Shown here: positions 44,850 to 54,067 of the stretch, piece by piece
Position numbering within the stretch: position 1 is the first letter of the stretch
How the letters are laid out: each line of letters opens with the position of its first letter
Assembly: GCF_030734285.1 (NCBI RefSeq)
Contig: NZ_CP132295.1
Span: 186,001 to 250,000 of the forward strand
Reading direction: 5' to 3'
From: Natronococcus sp. AD-5
Lineage (GTDB): Archaea > Halobacteriota > Halobacteria > Halobacteriales > Natrialbaceae
Length of the DNA stretch: 64,000 bases
The notes under the pieces: generated by a model
What the model saw: the letters and a program-made list of their open reading frames with translations, nothing else
Database searches by the model: none
Told to the model about the DNA's origin: nothing
Program-made: the position numbers and the translations under genes

Positions 44850-45375
44850 TACTCGTCGTCCGCGCCCGGCGCGTCCGCTTCACGTTCGTCTTCGTCGAAA
44901 TCGCTATCGAAGATGATTTCGTCGACCGCTTCCAGCTATGGCTGACCGAGGAAGGTCTCCATTCCTTCGTTCGCCACGAATTCGACCATCTGTATATCAC
45001 CCTACTCGTCGACGAAGCACGAGTAGACGTAGATGTTCCACGCATTCGTCTTATCCATCCTCAGCGAACACGAAATCGTGTCTGGGTAGCGGTTCACCTC
45101 ACCCTTGATCGCCCATGAGACAATCGATTCCGTTCTCCCGCTCGTCCGCGTAGGAATCACAGAATTTCAGATTGAGCATTGAAATAGCCTCGTACGCGAT
45201 GTCGTCGAGCGCGACGCCGATCCATTCGCCCTCCTTAGATCAGAGATCGAAGGTCTTGTCCGGCTCATCCGGTTGATGACTGGAACGTGACGATAACTTC
45301 GCTGCTGCCGCTGTCAATCCCAATCGTCCCGGCGATCCGCTTGTGACCGTAGGTCCAAACTTTTCCGTCGTACTA
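44850..45375 (-). pseudogene. Unrecognised haloarchaeal gene, several frameshifts
   Basis: On the minus strand successive frames read YDGKVWTYGHKRIAGTIGID, GVALDDIAYEAISMLNLKFC, DERENGIDCLMGDQ, VNRYPDTISCSLRMDKTNAW, IQMVEFVANEGMETFLGQP and LEAVDEIIFDSDFDEDEREA. The pieces are collinear and acidic, so a protein of about 150 residues once stood here. Shifts near 45260 and 45115 and stops near 45000 and 44940 break it. No family is recognised. Confidence 0.45.
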
Positions 45376-45701
45376 ACCGTCCTCGAGCAAGTTGAAGCAG
45401 GTAACTGCCAACAACTCTTATTCTATAACGGTCCGATACTGAATTGTACTTCAGAATAGTAACATCGTCTGGAGCTATCGTGGTTAGGAGGAGTGGCACG
45501 ACATCGACACGCCGGTCTCTATATCAACCGAAGCGGCTCACCCCGTACCCGTGTTCGATCGCTCACATTAAGATGACAATTGGTAAAACGAAGGTCATCG
45601 CGAGCGGTCCTCGTCTCAAACAGATCCCATAGGCGACATTCTGTGAGCACCTCAAAGTATTATGATAACAAGGATCATATTTGACGCCGAGGCATTCGAT
45701 C
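45376..45701. other. Intergenic region, no gene seen
   Basis: Only chance open frames are present. It includes the upstream region of the OsmC gene. Confidence 0.4.
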
Positions 45702-46208
45702 ATGTCCGAGAAAGACTTACAAGAGGCGCAACGGCCGATCAAAGAATCATACGAAGACAAGCCGGAGAAGGCCCAGGTTACACTGTCGGCGAGAGGCGAA
45801 GAGCAGTCCGACGTTCGCTCTTGCAGTGTCGATATCGGACGGGCCATCTATGAGGCCGAGCTACACGAGGGCGCCGCCGGCCCCGGAACGGGTGCGTGTT
45901 CGGGCGATCTCCTCCTCGGTGCTCTTGCCGCTTGTTCGCAGTTGACCGCACAGGCGGTCGCGGACGCGTTCGATATCGAAGCTGAAATCACCACGGAGGC
46001 CCATGGCGACCTCGACCTCCGAGGAACGCTGGGCATTGACGAGGACGTTCCTGTCGGATTTCAGGATCTCCAACTCGAGGTCACCGTCGACGGTGATGTC
46101 AACGAAGAGACTGCGGCCGCCCTCGAGCGGTATACGGAACGGTACTGCGTCGTTTATCAGACGTTGGTAGATGGAGCAGCGATTGACGTGGAGTGGGCAT
46201 TCGAGTGA
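45702..46208 (+). CDS. OsmC family protein
   Basis: The ATG at 45702 starts MSEKDLQEAQRPIKESYEDK. The OsmC/Ohr fold is shown by GAAGPGTGACSGDLLLGALA with ACSQLTAQAVADA. The second conserved Cys is in RYTERYCVVYQTLVDGA. OsmC-type proteins reduce organic peroxides with a Cys pair, or act on small thiols or acyl groups. It stands alone; its neighbours give no pathway hint. Confidence 0.85.
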   Translation: MSEKDLQEAQRPIKESYEDKPEKAQVTLSARGEEQSDVRSCSVDIGRAIYEAELHEGAAGPGTGACSGDLLLGALAACSQLTAQAVADAFDIEAEITTEAHGDLDLRGTLGIDEDVPVGFQDLQLEVTVDGDVNEETAAALERYTERYCVVYQTLVDGAAIDVEWAFE

Positions 46209-46363
46209 ATTCCGTCTTATCGTAAACAGCGAGATTCCGACTCGAGGGGGATACATATTTCGATGATCCCGTCCATTCCAGTTACATTCGAGCGGAGACG
46301 CATTATATGCTATAAGCGGTTCTCTGTGTCTCTCGCGTAGCACTGGAGTAAGAGTACTATGGA

Positions 46364-46675
46364 TCAGACGGTGTCATCGCAGGTGACTGTGACCGTGTAT
46401 TCGTCAATTGAAAATTCGACGGCGACGTCGGTATGAAAATGTTTTGCATGAGAGAAGAGCCGATCTAGCGCATCCGTATCTATCTGTTCGTACAGCGGAT
46501 TGACTTCGGAGATGGAAACATTTTCTACGGCGGCCAATCCCCGTATGATTGTGCCCGAAACCGGTTCAGACTCCTTGCGCTTGGTCTGTATCTCTATGCA
46601 GCCGCCATCCGTTTGGCGTTCATCGTTCTGATCCGTGGTGATTTTCACGCGTTCCCCGCTATTGTAAGGCTTCAT
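46364..46675 (-). CDS. HalOD1 output domain protein
   Basis: The 103-residue product has the HalOD1 pattern: VSGTIIRGLAAVENVSISEV, NPLYEQIDTDALDRLFSHAK and a final strand pair VEFSIDEYTVTVTCDDTV. HalOD1 is a haloarchaeal domain predicted to be an output module of signalling, and it often stands alone as here. The partner is unknown. Confidence 0.8.
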   Translation of the reverse strand: MKPYNSGERVKITTDQNDERQTDGGCIEIQTKRKESEPVSGTIIRGLAAVENVSISEVNPLYEQIDTDALDRLFSHAKHFHTDVAVEFSIDEYTVTVTCDDTV

Positions 46676-47008
46676 TTTCGCACCTATCAGTTGTCAAGAT
46701 GCAGGTTATCAATTTCGATATTTGGTATTTTAGTATTATGATTTACATTCAGACCACCTATTGAGAAGCATCCTTAATATGATCGTAAGTGATGATAAGC
46801 GGGAGCCGTAGCAATATGGTAACACCAAAACCTGCGCAGAACTGACGCAGAGAACGCAAATCGATTGACGGCCGAATCAAACAGAAAACGAGTGGCGGCA
46901 GTCACGAGGCCTGTTGAAGTGAGTACCGCTATTAACGAACGGGCCCGGTGAAAATCGATCGGTATTTTGTAACGATCTCGCGTAGTCTGCGGCACTACGA
47001 GAGGCCGC
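46676..47008. other. AT-rich gap, no gene seen
   Basis: A minus-strand open frame (46774-46995) is Arg-rich and lacks any motif. The sequence 46690-46790 is AT-rich and probably holds the HalOD1 promoter. Confidence 0.35.
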
Positions 47009-47275
47009 TCATTCCGTTACGAATTGGTATGTTTCGCCTTGATCAGACTCATTCGGTTCGATGTCCACACATCCGTACTCCATGATCTCGTCAGGGAGAG
47101 CTCGAGTCGAACTGTACGCCGAGGGGATCTCGAGCACCTGACGGACATTAATATCCAGTTCGTCGGTTGCCTGTTTTAAATCGTTTTCATCGAAGGTTAT
47201 ATCGTCACCGGTGTTGGCACTGGCCTCCAATTTATTCTCGAAGACGCGAACGAGTGTTGCCGGGTACTTTCGCAT
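47009..47275 (-). CDS. Short N-terminal-like piece of a larger haloarchaeal protein
   Basis: The ATG at 47275 gives MRKYPATLVRVFENKLEASA followed by DITFDENDLKQATDELDINV and RALPDEIMEYGCVDIEPNES. This resembles the N-terminal segment of longer haloarchaeal endonuclease-like proteins, but here the frame stops after 88 residues. It may be a truncated gene or a free-standing small version. It follows the Cdc48 stop on the same strand by 66 bases. Confidence 0.45.
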   Translation of the reverse strand: MRKYPATLVRVFENKLEASANTGDDITFDENDLKQATDELDINVRQVLEIPSAYSSTRALPDEIMEYGCVDIEPNESDQGETYQFVTE

Positions 47276-47341
47276 ACGATAGGACGAAGATCGGACATAC
47301 AATAAAATTAATTAAGAAAGATTCTACACGCGTCAACCCGC

Positions 47342-49534
47342 TCACTCAGGCGACGGCTCGTCGGTTCGAAACTCGGTCTCGATGAACCCGTTTTCGCCGT
47401 TACGGTCGCGGTCGACTGCTTCGATAGCTGCATCGAAATGATCGCTCGCCACGTAGATGGTATCAGCACTGTCGCCGTCACTGGCGATGAATTCGCGGAC
47501 CGCGATTGTAGCTGCCTCGCGACAGACCGCTTCGATATCGGCGCCGACATACCCCTTCGTCCGTTCGGCGAGAGCAGCCGGATCGACGTCATCGGCCAGC
47601 GGACGGTCGCGTGTGTGGACGGCAAATATCTGTTGGCGTGCAAACTCATTCGGAACGCTGACGTGAACGTGTCGATCGAACCGACCAGGACGCAATAGCG
47701 CATCGTCGAGTAAATCAGGTCGGTTTGTTGTCGCGATGACAACGACGTCCTCAAGCTCTTCGAGGCCGTCGAGTTCGGTAAGCAGCTGTGAGACGACTCG
47801 TTCGCCGACGCCGGAATCGCCGCTTCCGTTACCGCGTTCAGTGGCTATCGCATCTATCTCGTCGAAGAAGACGATCGCCGGCGCGTTCGTCTGCGCTTTC
47901 TTGAATACTTCTCGAACACCTTTCTCCGACTCGCCGACGTACTTGTTCAACAGTTCTGGCCCCTTAACCGAAATGAAGTTGCTGTCGGCCTCGTTTGCGA
48001 CGACTTTCGCCAGCAGGGTCTTGCCGGTGCCTGGCGGACCGTACAATAGGACGCCTTTCGCGGGTCGCAACGAGACGCGATCGAACGCCTCGGGATGTTC
48101 CAGGGGCCACTGGACGGTCTCGCGAAGTTGCCTAATAGTCTCTTCTAATCCGCCTACGTCGTCCCACGTTACGTCCGGTACCTCAACGGATACCTCCCTG
48201 AGTGCCGAGGGATCGATCGATCGGAGCGCGCCGTCAACGTCGTGCCGCGTTATCTCGAGCGCCTTGAGGGTCGTGGCGTCGACTGGGCCCTCGAGGCGCT
48301 CCGGATCGAGTTCGTTCCGCCGAAGCGACTGCATCGCCGACTCGCGGAGTAACCGACAGAGATCTGAACCGACGAACCCGTACGTTTGTTCGGCAATTCG
48401 GTCCAAGTCGACGCCGTCAGCCAGGGGTATGCCGCTCGCGCGCACATCGAGTATCGCCCGGCGATCGTCTCGGTTCGGGACCGGAACGGTGATCTCGCAG
48501 TCGAATCGACCGGCGCGACGGAATGAGGAGGTAAGCGTCTCCGGACTGGCCGTCGCCCCGACGATGGCGACCTGCGATCTGCGATCGCGGTCATCAAGCA
48601 CAGATACGAGTTGAGCGATCCGGCGGTGGGCTCGTTCATTGTCGAAATCGTCCGTCAGCGCCTCCAGATTGTCGACGAACAGTACCGCAGGCGCGTTGGT
48701 TTTCGCGTCTGCCATCGCCGCCTCGAATGGATCCTCTTCGCTCGAATCCTGGGAAACGACGTCAGATCCGCGAACCGTCACGAGCGAGACGTCCACCTCG
48801 TCGGTCAGCGCTCGAACGAGCGTCGTCTTTCCCGTGCCCGACGGGCCGCACAGGAGCACGCTGCGATGTGGATCGACGTTCAACGTCCGGAACAGCTCAG
48901 GATTCATCAACGGGAGTTCAATGAGTTCCCGCAGTTGATCGATGACGGTATCGAATCCGCCAATTTTGTCGAAACCCGTTGGCGATTCAGTTGGCAGAGC
49001 GGACTCCAGCTCGTCGGTCGGCGTCCTCGAGAGTCGAATGTTAGTCCAATCGCGGACGATGACCGGTCCGTCCGGATCCGTTTCTGCGACACGAACCGGC
49101 ACACCATGGGCAGCGTCGGCCGTGTGTCCAGCCCCGGCGTTCGTCTCATCGTCGACAACGAGCGTCTGTCCGCCCACCAAAACCCGGTCGACAAGCTCGT
49201 CTTTGAGATCGAAGGCGATTTCCCCCATTACGTTCGGGGGAAGCGAGAGCGTCAGTCGCTCAGCGACCGCGGGATCGGTTGTGGCGATCGAGACCGTCTC
49301 GCCGACATCGATATCGAGCGATTGCCGAAGCGGTCGGGAGAGCCGAATCTCGTGCTCGTTCATTGTCGCAGCCGTCCCTGTCTGCGCTCTTGCAGCAACC
49401 TGCTGCTCGTCCGCTGTGATCTGAATGGGATCTCGGTCGACGACTCCAAGTGTGGCCATCGCGGCCGCGGTAAGGGTGGCTACGTTGCTGTCGGTCGCCA
49501 CCGACCGCAGCGGCGCTTTGACACTGAGTTCCAT
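47342..49534 (-). CDS. Cdc48/VCP-type AAA ATPase with degenerate first ATPase domain
   Basis: The 730-residue protein has an N-terminal substrate/cofactor domain and two AAA domains. D2 is intact: GPPGTGKTLLAKVVANEAD, IVFFDEIDAIATERG, VVVIATTNRPDLLDDALLRP. D1 keeps Walker A (GPSGTGKTTLVRALTDE), but its Walker B reads AVLFVDNLEAL (Asn for the catalytic Glu) and its sensor 1 reads IVGATASPETL (Ala for Asn). D1 probably binds ATP without turning it over. Cdc48 unfolds proteins for the proteasome; this looks like a specialised paralogue. Confidence 0.88.
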   Translation of the reverse strand: MELSVKAPLRSVATDSNVATLTAAAMATLGVVDRDPIQITADEQQVAARAQTGTAATMNEHEIRLSRPLRQSLDIDVGETVSIATTDPAVAERLTLSLPPNVMGEIAFDLKDELVDRVLVGGQTLVVDDETNAGAGHTADAAHGVPVRVAETDPDGPVIVRDWTNIRLSRTPTDELESALPTESPTGFDKIGGFDTVIDQLRELIELPLMNPELFRTLNVDPHRSVLLCGPSGTGKTTLVRALTDEVDVSLVTVRGSDVVSQDSSEEDPFEAAMADAKTNAPAVLFVDNLEALTDDFDNERAHRRIAQLVSVLDDRDRRSQVAIVGATASPETLTSSFRRAGRFDCEITVPVPNRDDRRAILDVRASGIPLADGVDLDRIAEQTYGFVGSDLCRLLRESAMQSLRRNELDPERLEGPVDATTLKALEITRHDVDGALRSIDPSALREVSVEVPDVTWDDVGGLEETIRQLRETVQWPLEHPEAFDRVSLRPAKGVLLYGPPGTGKTLLAKVVANEADSNFISVKGPELLNKYVGESEKGVREVFKKAQTNAPAIVFFDEIDAIATERGNGSGDSGVGERVVSQLLTELDGLEELEDVVVIATTNRPDLLDDALLRPGRFDRHVHVSVPNEFARQQIFAVHTRDRPLADDVDPAALAERTKGYVGADIEAVCREAATIAVREFIASDGDSADTIYVASDHFDAAIEAVDRDRNGENGFIETEFRTDEPSPE

Positions 49535-49689
49535 CGCTCATCTTTTCACGTTTCAATCCATATTAACCCGTGGATGAAGTTACCCTTCGTCATGCTCAGC
49601 TCGGCTATTAGATAAGAATTTTCGGCATCAGGACGAGTGAATGGATGACAAATTACGCTAATAAAGCCTGTATTTCGGTAATGATAACA

Positions 49690-49697
49690 TTTAATAG
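49690..49697 (+). promoter_or_regulatory. TATA box of the second PQQ pair
   Basis: TTTAATAG lies about 31 bases before the ATG at 49725, which fits a nearly leaderless transcript. Confidence 0.4.
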
Positions 49698-49724
49698 CTA
49701 AGGAAAAGTGTGTGAGAACGCATC

Positions 49725-50651
49725 ATGGCAAAGTCATACAAACCACGAATTACCGCTCGAGAAAGAGCGCAGTTAGCGACGCAGTTCGATATCGAGAGGC
49801 CGGTCGTCGAATCAGAGTCAACGTTGGATGAACTCCGGGACGCCGTTGATGCGGAGACCAATTCGAGCTTCGCTAAGATGGGTGAGGCCGTTCGGAATGA
49901 TCTAACGGGAACGCTGGAGGACGATACTGTCGAGTCGGCACTCGTCGGTCTCGAGGACACTTTCAACCGAGCGAAGGCGGTCCGGGAAGCGCGTGTTCCC
50001 GTCAGATACGGACCGGGAGACGAGGGCATCGAAGAACTCTACCGCGAACTGATCGCTCCCATCTGGGACGCTTACGATCACCTCGTAGACGTCGGCTTTT
50101 TCGAAAGTCTTGAGGAAAACCTCCCAGCGTTCACCCCGGAGCACATCGATCACACCGCTAGAGAAGTTCTACAATCCGGCAAACTGATCGATGAGCTGGC
50201 TGATTGCGGCTTTGATGACCACGAGCGGACAGCGCTGTTACTAGCTGTTGTTGATAACAACACGCGCCTCTCTCGATGGGTTCCTACTCGAGACATCCCA
50301 GACGGTGTCGAATTCAACGTCGATTACGTTCCGCCGCTGTATCATCGAGCCGTCGGCGGCGGTTTATTATGGATCAAAGCGCTTGATAGGCATCTCGTCC
50401 AGAAGGAAATTTTACTTACAGAGGCTATCCTCGACGACGCGTTCTGGCGAACGAAGGCAATTCTCGGGGGCGTGTACCTGTTCCTTCGAGCGGTTCGCGA
50501 CATCGCCACGGCCGACGGAGAATTGACCGATGAGCAACTAATCGCGGCGCTCAGCGCGGGTGCGGCGATCACTATTGTCAACCAGGAAGAACTGATGCGG
50601 GAAGTGTTCTGGCTTCACGAGGAAAAGCGAGCGCCGTCAGCGACCAGATAA
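49725..50651 (+). CDS. Unrecognised helical partner protein of the PQQ dehydrogenase, copy 2
   Basis: The 308-residue protein is a clear paralogue of 33328-34230: YDHLVDVGFFESLEENLPAF, TPEHID, NNTRLSRWVPTRDIPDGVEF, VPPLYHRAVGGGLLW, ITIVNQEE and EEKRAPSATR. It is predicted to be mostly helical, soluble and cytoplasmic. It starts the operon and is followed by the dehydrogenase after 19 bases. I know no family for it. The blocks rich in Asp, His, Asn and Glu may form a metal or cofactor site, which is inference only. Confidence 0.8.
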   Translation: MAKSYKPRITARERAQLATQFDIERPVVESESTLDELRDAVDAETNSSFAKMGEAVRNDLTGTLEDDTVESALVGLEDTFNRAKAVREARVPVRYGPGDEGIEELYRELIAPIWDAYDHLVDVGFFESLEENLPAFTPEHIDHTAREVLQSGKLIDELADCGFDDHERTALLLAVVDNNTRLSRWVPTRDIPDGVEFNVDYVPPLYHRAVGGGLLWIKALDRHLVQKEILLTEAILDDAFWRTKAILGGVYLFLRAVRDIATADGELTDEQLIAALSAGAAITIVNQEELMREVFWLHEEKRAPSATR

Positions 50652-50670
50652 CGACAGAGGGGATTCAACA

Positions 50671-52395
50671 ATGGCAGCAGATAAACCCGAAGACAAAGCT
50701 ATCAGGGCAGCGAGTGAAACGATTGTCGAAGAGACAGACCTGGGATATCAGGTGTTCAACGCACCGGACGAACCGGTTCTTCACCAGACCGACACCGACC
50801 GGATTCCGCGCTTCGACGTAACTCAAGAGATGATGAATGAGAGTGGTGCGGACGATGAAAGCTGGCTGATGTTCGCCAACAACTACGAGGCGCATCGCCA
50901 CACCACCGCCGACGTCATCACGAAAGACAACGTCGACAGACTCACTCTCGAGTACGAGCTGACGGTCGGGGCAAACTCCAGCATGGAGGGATCGCCAATC
51001 GTCGTGCCTGGCAACCCACCAGTAATGTACCAGACCAACGGACCGAGCCACGTGAAGGCGATCGACGCCCGGGAGGGCGAGGTTCTCTGGAGCTACACGT
51101 ACCCGGCGCCCGAGGACGCGGTCCTGTGCTGTGACGACAACAACCGCGGCGTCGCGGTCTGGCGGGACAAAGTCTACATGACCTCGCTGGACTCGGGCGT
51201 GCAGGCGCTCAACCGCTACACCGGCGAGGAGGAGTGGTACACCAGCACCGCCGACTACAAAGAAGGATACTCCGCGACGTGGGCACCGATCGTCTACGAC
51301 GGCGTCGTCTTCACCGGCAGCGCCGGCGGCGAATACGGCGTCCGCGGATTCCACTGCGCGCTCGACGCCGAGACGGGCGAGGAACTTTGGCGAACGCAGA
51401 CTTGCCCCGAGGAGGAGTATGTTGGCGAATCGATCAAACAGTCCGGCGGAACCAACTGGATGAGCGCAACCCTCGATCGAGAGCGCGAGCTCCTATATAT
51501 CAACGTCGGAAACCCGAGTCCCGATTTCAACGGTACCGTCCGGCCGGGGCCGAATCGTAATACTTGCTCAACCGTCGCCATCGATATCCACACCGGTGAC
51601 ATCCAGTGGGCTCACCAAGAATCCTCGCACGATCTCTGGGATTACGACGCCGGAATGATGCGGATGATCCTTCGCGACGTAGAGATCGATGCTCGCGACT
51701 ACACGGGTGATGTCGTCTACAGTGCCGGAAAGACGTCGTGGTCATACACGATGCATCCCGACACGGGCGATCTGCTGGTTCGCGGCGAGCCGATCACCCA
51801 GCAGATCAACTTCATGAAGATGGTACCGCACGTCGACGAAGAGCGCGACTACGTAATGCTCCCCGGACTCCTCGGCGGGCAAGACTGGCAGCCTGCATCG
51901 TACGATCCCAACACGGGCCTGTGTTACCATAAGACGCTCAACACGCCTCACTGGATCAAGTGGCGCAACGAAGAGTACCAGCCCGGCGAGAAGTTCTGGG
52001 GCGGCGTCGTTGATGTCGAACCGAACGAGGAACTCATCCCGGACGAGTACAACGGTCACATCAGCGCCATCGCCGCCGTCGATCCCACGACGGGGAAGGT
52101 CGTCTGGCGCGACTGGATCGACAGCGACCGCTACCTATGGGGCGGCACGATGACGACCGCGTCCGGTCTCCTGTTCGCCGGGACCCAGAACGGCGACATG
52201 ATTGCCTACGACAACGAGTCCGGCGAGCGCCTCTGGGAGTACAACCTCTCGGACAAGGCCATCGCAGGCGACCCGGTCGGGTGGTACGACCCCGTAACAG
52301 AGAAACAGTACGTCGCGATCCAGGTCGGCGGCAGCGGCTTCGTCGGTCGCGGTCCGCGCGGCGACAGGCTTGCCGTCTTCTCACTGAAAGCGTAG
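50671..52395 (+). CDS. PQQ-dependent alcohol dehydrogenase-like quinoprotein, copy 2
   Basis: The 574-residue propeller has the same features as copy 1: VLCCDDNNRG (about 153-154), SAGGEYGVRG (Glu near 221), NPSPDFNG (Asn near 281) and LWDYDAG (Asp near 324 and 326). The Asp-Tyr-Asp again fits lanthanide-dependent enzymes. No signal peptide is seen. The alcohol substrate is unknown; replacements of hydrophobic pocket residues cannot be judged here. The minus-strand ferredoxin 52532 lies immediately after it, convergent. Confidence 0.85.
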   Translation: MAADKPEDKAIRAASETIVEETDLGYQVFNAPDEPVLHQTDTDRIPRFDVTQEMMNESGADDESWLMFANNYEAHRHTTADVITKDNVDRLTLEYELTVGANSSMEGSPIVVPGNPPVMYQTNGPSHVKAIDAREGEVLWSYTYPAPEDAVLCCDDNNRGVAVWRDKVYMTSLDSGVQALNRYTGEEEWYTSTADYKEGYSATWAPIVYDGVVFTGSAGGEYGVRGFHCALDAETGEELWRTQTCPEEEYVGESIKQSGGTNWMSATLDRERELLYINVGNPSPDFNGTVRPGPNRNTCSTVAIDIHTGDIQWAHQESSHDLWDYDAGMMRMILRDVEIDARDYTGDVVYSAGKTSWSYTMHPDTGDLLVRGEPITQQINFMKMVPHVDEERDYVMLPGLLGGQDWQPASYDPNTGLCYHKTLNTPHWIKWRNEEYQPGEKFWGGVVDVEPNEELIPDEYNGHISAIAAVDPTTGKVVWRDWIDSDRYLWGGTMTTASGLLFAGTQNGDMIAYDNESGERLWEYNLSDKAIAGDPVGWYDPVTEKQYVAIQVGGSGFVGRGPRGDRLAVFSLKA

Positions 52396-52531
52396 CCCGG
52401 AGATTCCGTTTTCTCTCGCCGATACTCGAGCGCACCGTCGATGGACAATATCGGTTTCAGTTCACCGTTCCGTACGAGTCGACGCACTCGACGATCTTGG
52501 CGCGAGTACCGATCGTCAGTCTGGAACCGCC

Positions 52532-52987
52532 TCAACCGCCTGGATTTCCGTCCGCTTCGGGTGTTGCGTTGAACACCACCTGGAGTTCGTCACTAACCGG
52601 CTTACAGACACAGGTGAGACGCAATCCCCGTTCCTCAACTTCGTCGTCGGAGAGCGCGAGATTCATATCCATTTCCGCGTCGCCGCTCTTCAGTACGGCA
52701 GTACAAATGTTACAGGTCCCGGACCGGCACTGCGATCCCCATTTGAGGTCGTTCGCTTCCGCGGATCTAAGCAGGGTCTCGTCGCGGTCGATCTCTATCG
52801 TTCCGTGTTCGCGTTCGCCGAGTTCTGCCTCCGAGGCCCTCTCAAAGAGGTCGTCATCGTCGACATCCCATCCGTGCTCAACGACGGCTCTGTAATCGAG
52901 ATATTCGAGTTCGGCTGGCGGCAGATCATCCTCTTCGTCGGAGTCGTCCTCGGTTCCGGGTCCCACCGCAGGGAGATCGATAACCAT
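52532..52987 (-). CDS. 2Fe-2S ferredoxin, divergent paralogue
   Basis: The 151-residue protein has the plant-type cluster motif with Cys near 87, 92, 95 (QCRSGTCNIC) and 126 (LTCVCK). It has the acidic halophilic insertion (EHGWDVDDDDLFERASEAEL). It differs from the ferredoxin at 28833 around the cluster and at the C-terminus. Its place between a quinoprotein dehydrogenase and two aldehyde-oxidising enzymes suggests that it carries electrons for this pathway, most directly for the aldehyde:ferredoxin oxidoreductase. Confidence 0.88.
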   Translation of the reverse strand: MVIDLPAVGPGTEDDSDEEDDLPPAELEYLDYRAVVEHGWDVDDDDLFERASEAELGEREHGTIEIDRDETLLRSAEANDLKWGSQCRSGTCNICTAVLKSGDAEMDMNLALSDDEVEERGLRLTCVCKPVSDELQVVFNATPEADGNPGG

Positions 52988-53010
52988 ACCTCGAGGTAAC
53001 TATGTGCATA

Positions 53011-53020
53011 CAAATATATT
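53011..53020 (-). promoter_or_regulatory. TATA box of the ferredoxin gene
   Basis: The minus strand reads AATATATTTG, centred about 28 bases before the ATG at 52987, as in leaderless haloarchaeal transcripts. Confidence 0.5.
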
Positions 53021-53358
53021 TTCCCTGTGGGTGCATTCTACCGTAGATTGTAATTCCGATTCATAATAAAAACCAAAATTTTCACCCGCCTCTTCGTCCA
53101 GTCATCCGAATCTCGGGATGATCACGGATCGGGTGACCGTCCGTGATACCGGGCACGGCGCCACACCGGAACACCGCGTCTCCCTCGCTGTCGCGGAGCG
53201 CACGTAGCCGATCGACGAACGTTCCGTCGCAGGCGACGGCGATCGCCTCGCTCGACACTCAGGTCTCGAAACGGTCGAGACGTAGCTACTCTCGTCCAAT
53301 ATATTGAATACTACCGATCGCGCGTTCGCAAAGTCGTCTCGTCGAGTAGAGAGAACGC
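53021..53358. other. Intergenic region between ferredoxin and regulator, no gene seen
   Basis: Minus-strand open frames around 53102-53461 overlap the regulator and look like chance. An AT-rich patch near 53055-53085 may hold a terminator or promoter. Confidence 0.35.
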
Positions 53359-53970
53359 TCAGGACTGTACGTCGTTTCCACCGTCGGCAGTGATCACGCC
53401 CTTCTCGTGGGGGTCTTCCTTCGCGTGTTGCAGATATTTCCGCCCCTCTTCGCTCCGCCATAGCTGTTCGTCGAAGATGGACGCATCAGTATGAAATTTG
53501 TGAACCGTCGGGAACTTCGTGTTATCGAACTGCGCGATTAGTGAGCCGTGCTTTTTGAAGAAGTGGTGGATCCAACGCTCCGCCTCGCGGTCGTCATTGA
53601 ACTGCGTGAGAAGCTGCCAATGGTAGTAACTGTCAGCGTTAAAGAACATGATTACGTGTGGATCCTCGACGAGTTCCCAGTAACACTCTTCCCACTGCTG
53701 TTCGAAGTTTGGATAGTGGAATGCAATTCTGAAAATATGATAGTCGAAAATTTGCTCATTGGGGAGGATGACCTCGCGAAAGACGTCCTTGTCGGCCATT
53801 TCTCGAAGAAGTTCATTCACGCGGTTGTGGGACAGCTCGATTCCGTATTGCTCTTCGAGTATCTCTCTGATCTCTCGGACAGGAGCAGTCGGATTGTCTA
53901 TACGAATTTTCAAAAGAACGATATCTCTCATCGAGAGATCGGTATCAAATTCGTCTTCTCTGCGATTCAT
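53359..53970 (-). CDS. Winged-helix regulator with unknown C-terminal domain
   Basis: The N-terminal part reads MRDIVLLKIRIDNPTAPVRE, IREILEEQYGIELSHNRVNE and LLREMADKDVFREVIL, a winged-helix domain with a wing and a C-terminal extension. The rest (HIFRIAFHYPNFEQQWEECY, VIMFFNADSYYHWQLLTQFN) looks like an Lrp-type ligand-binding sandwich but lacks the usual motif. It stands between ferredoxin and aldehyde dehydrogenase and is a good candidate for their regulator. Confidence 0.65.
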   Translation of the reverse strand: MNRREDEFDTDLSMRDIVLLKIRIDNPTAPVREIREILEEQYGIELSHNRVNELLREMADKDVFREVILPNEQIFDYHIFRIAFHYPNFEQQWEECYWELVEDPHVIMFFNADSYYHWQLLTQFNDDREAERWIHHFFKKHGSLIAQFDNTKFPTVHKFHTDASIFDEQLWRSEEGRKYLQHAKEDPHEKGVITADGGNDVQS

Positions 53971-54067
53971 TCCACTCTTGCAGGAGAATTGCAGTGGCTA
54001 CATAATAAGCATTCGCACGATTACCGAGCGAAAAGGTCTATCGTTGGAATATGTACGACGTTCGGGA

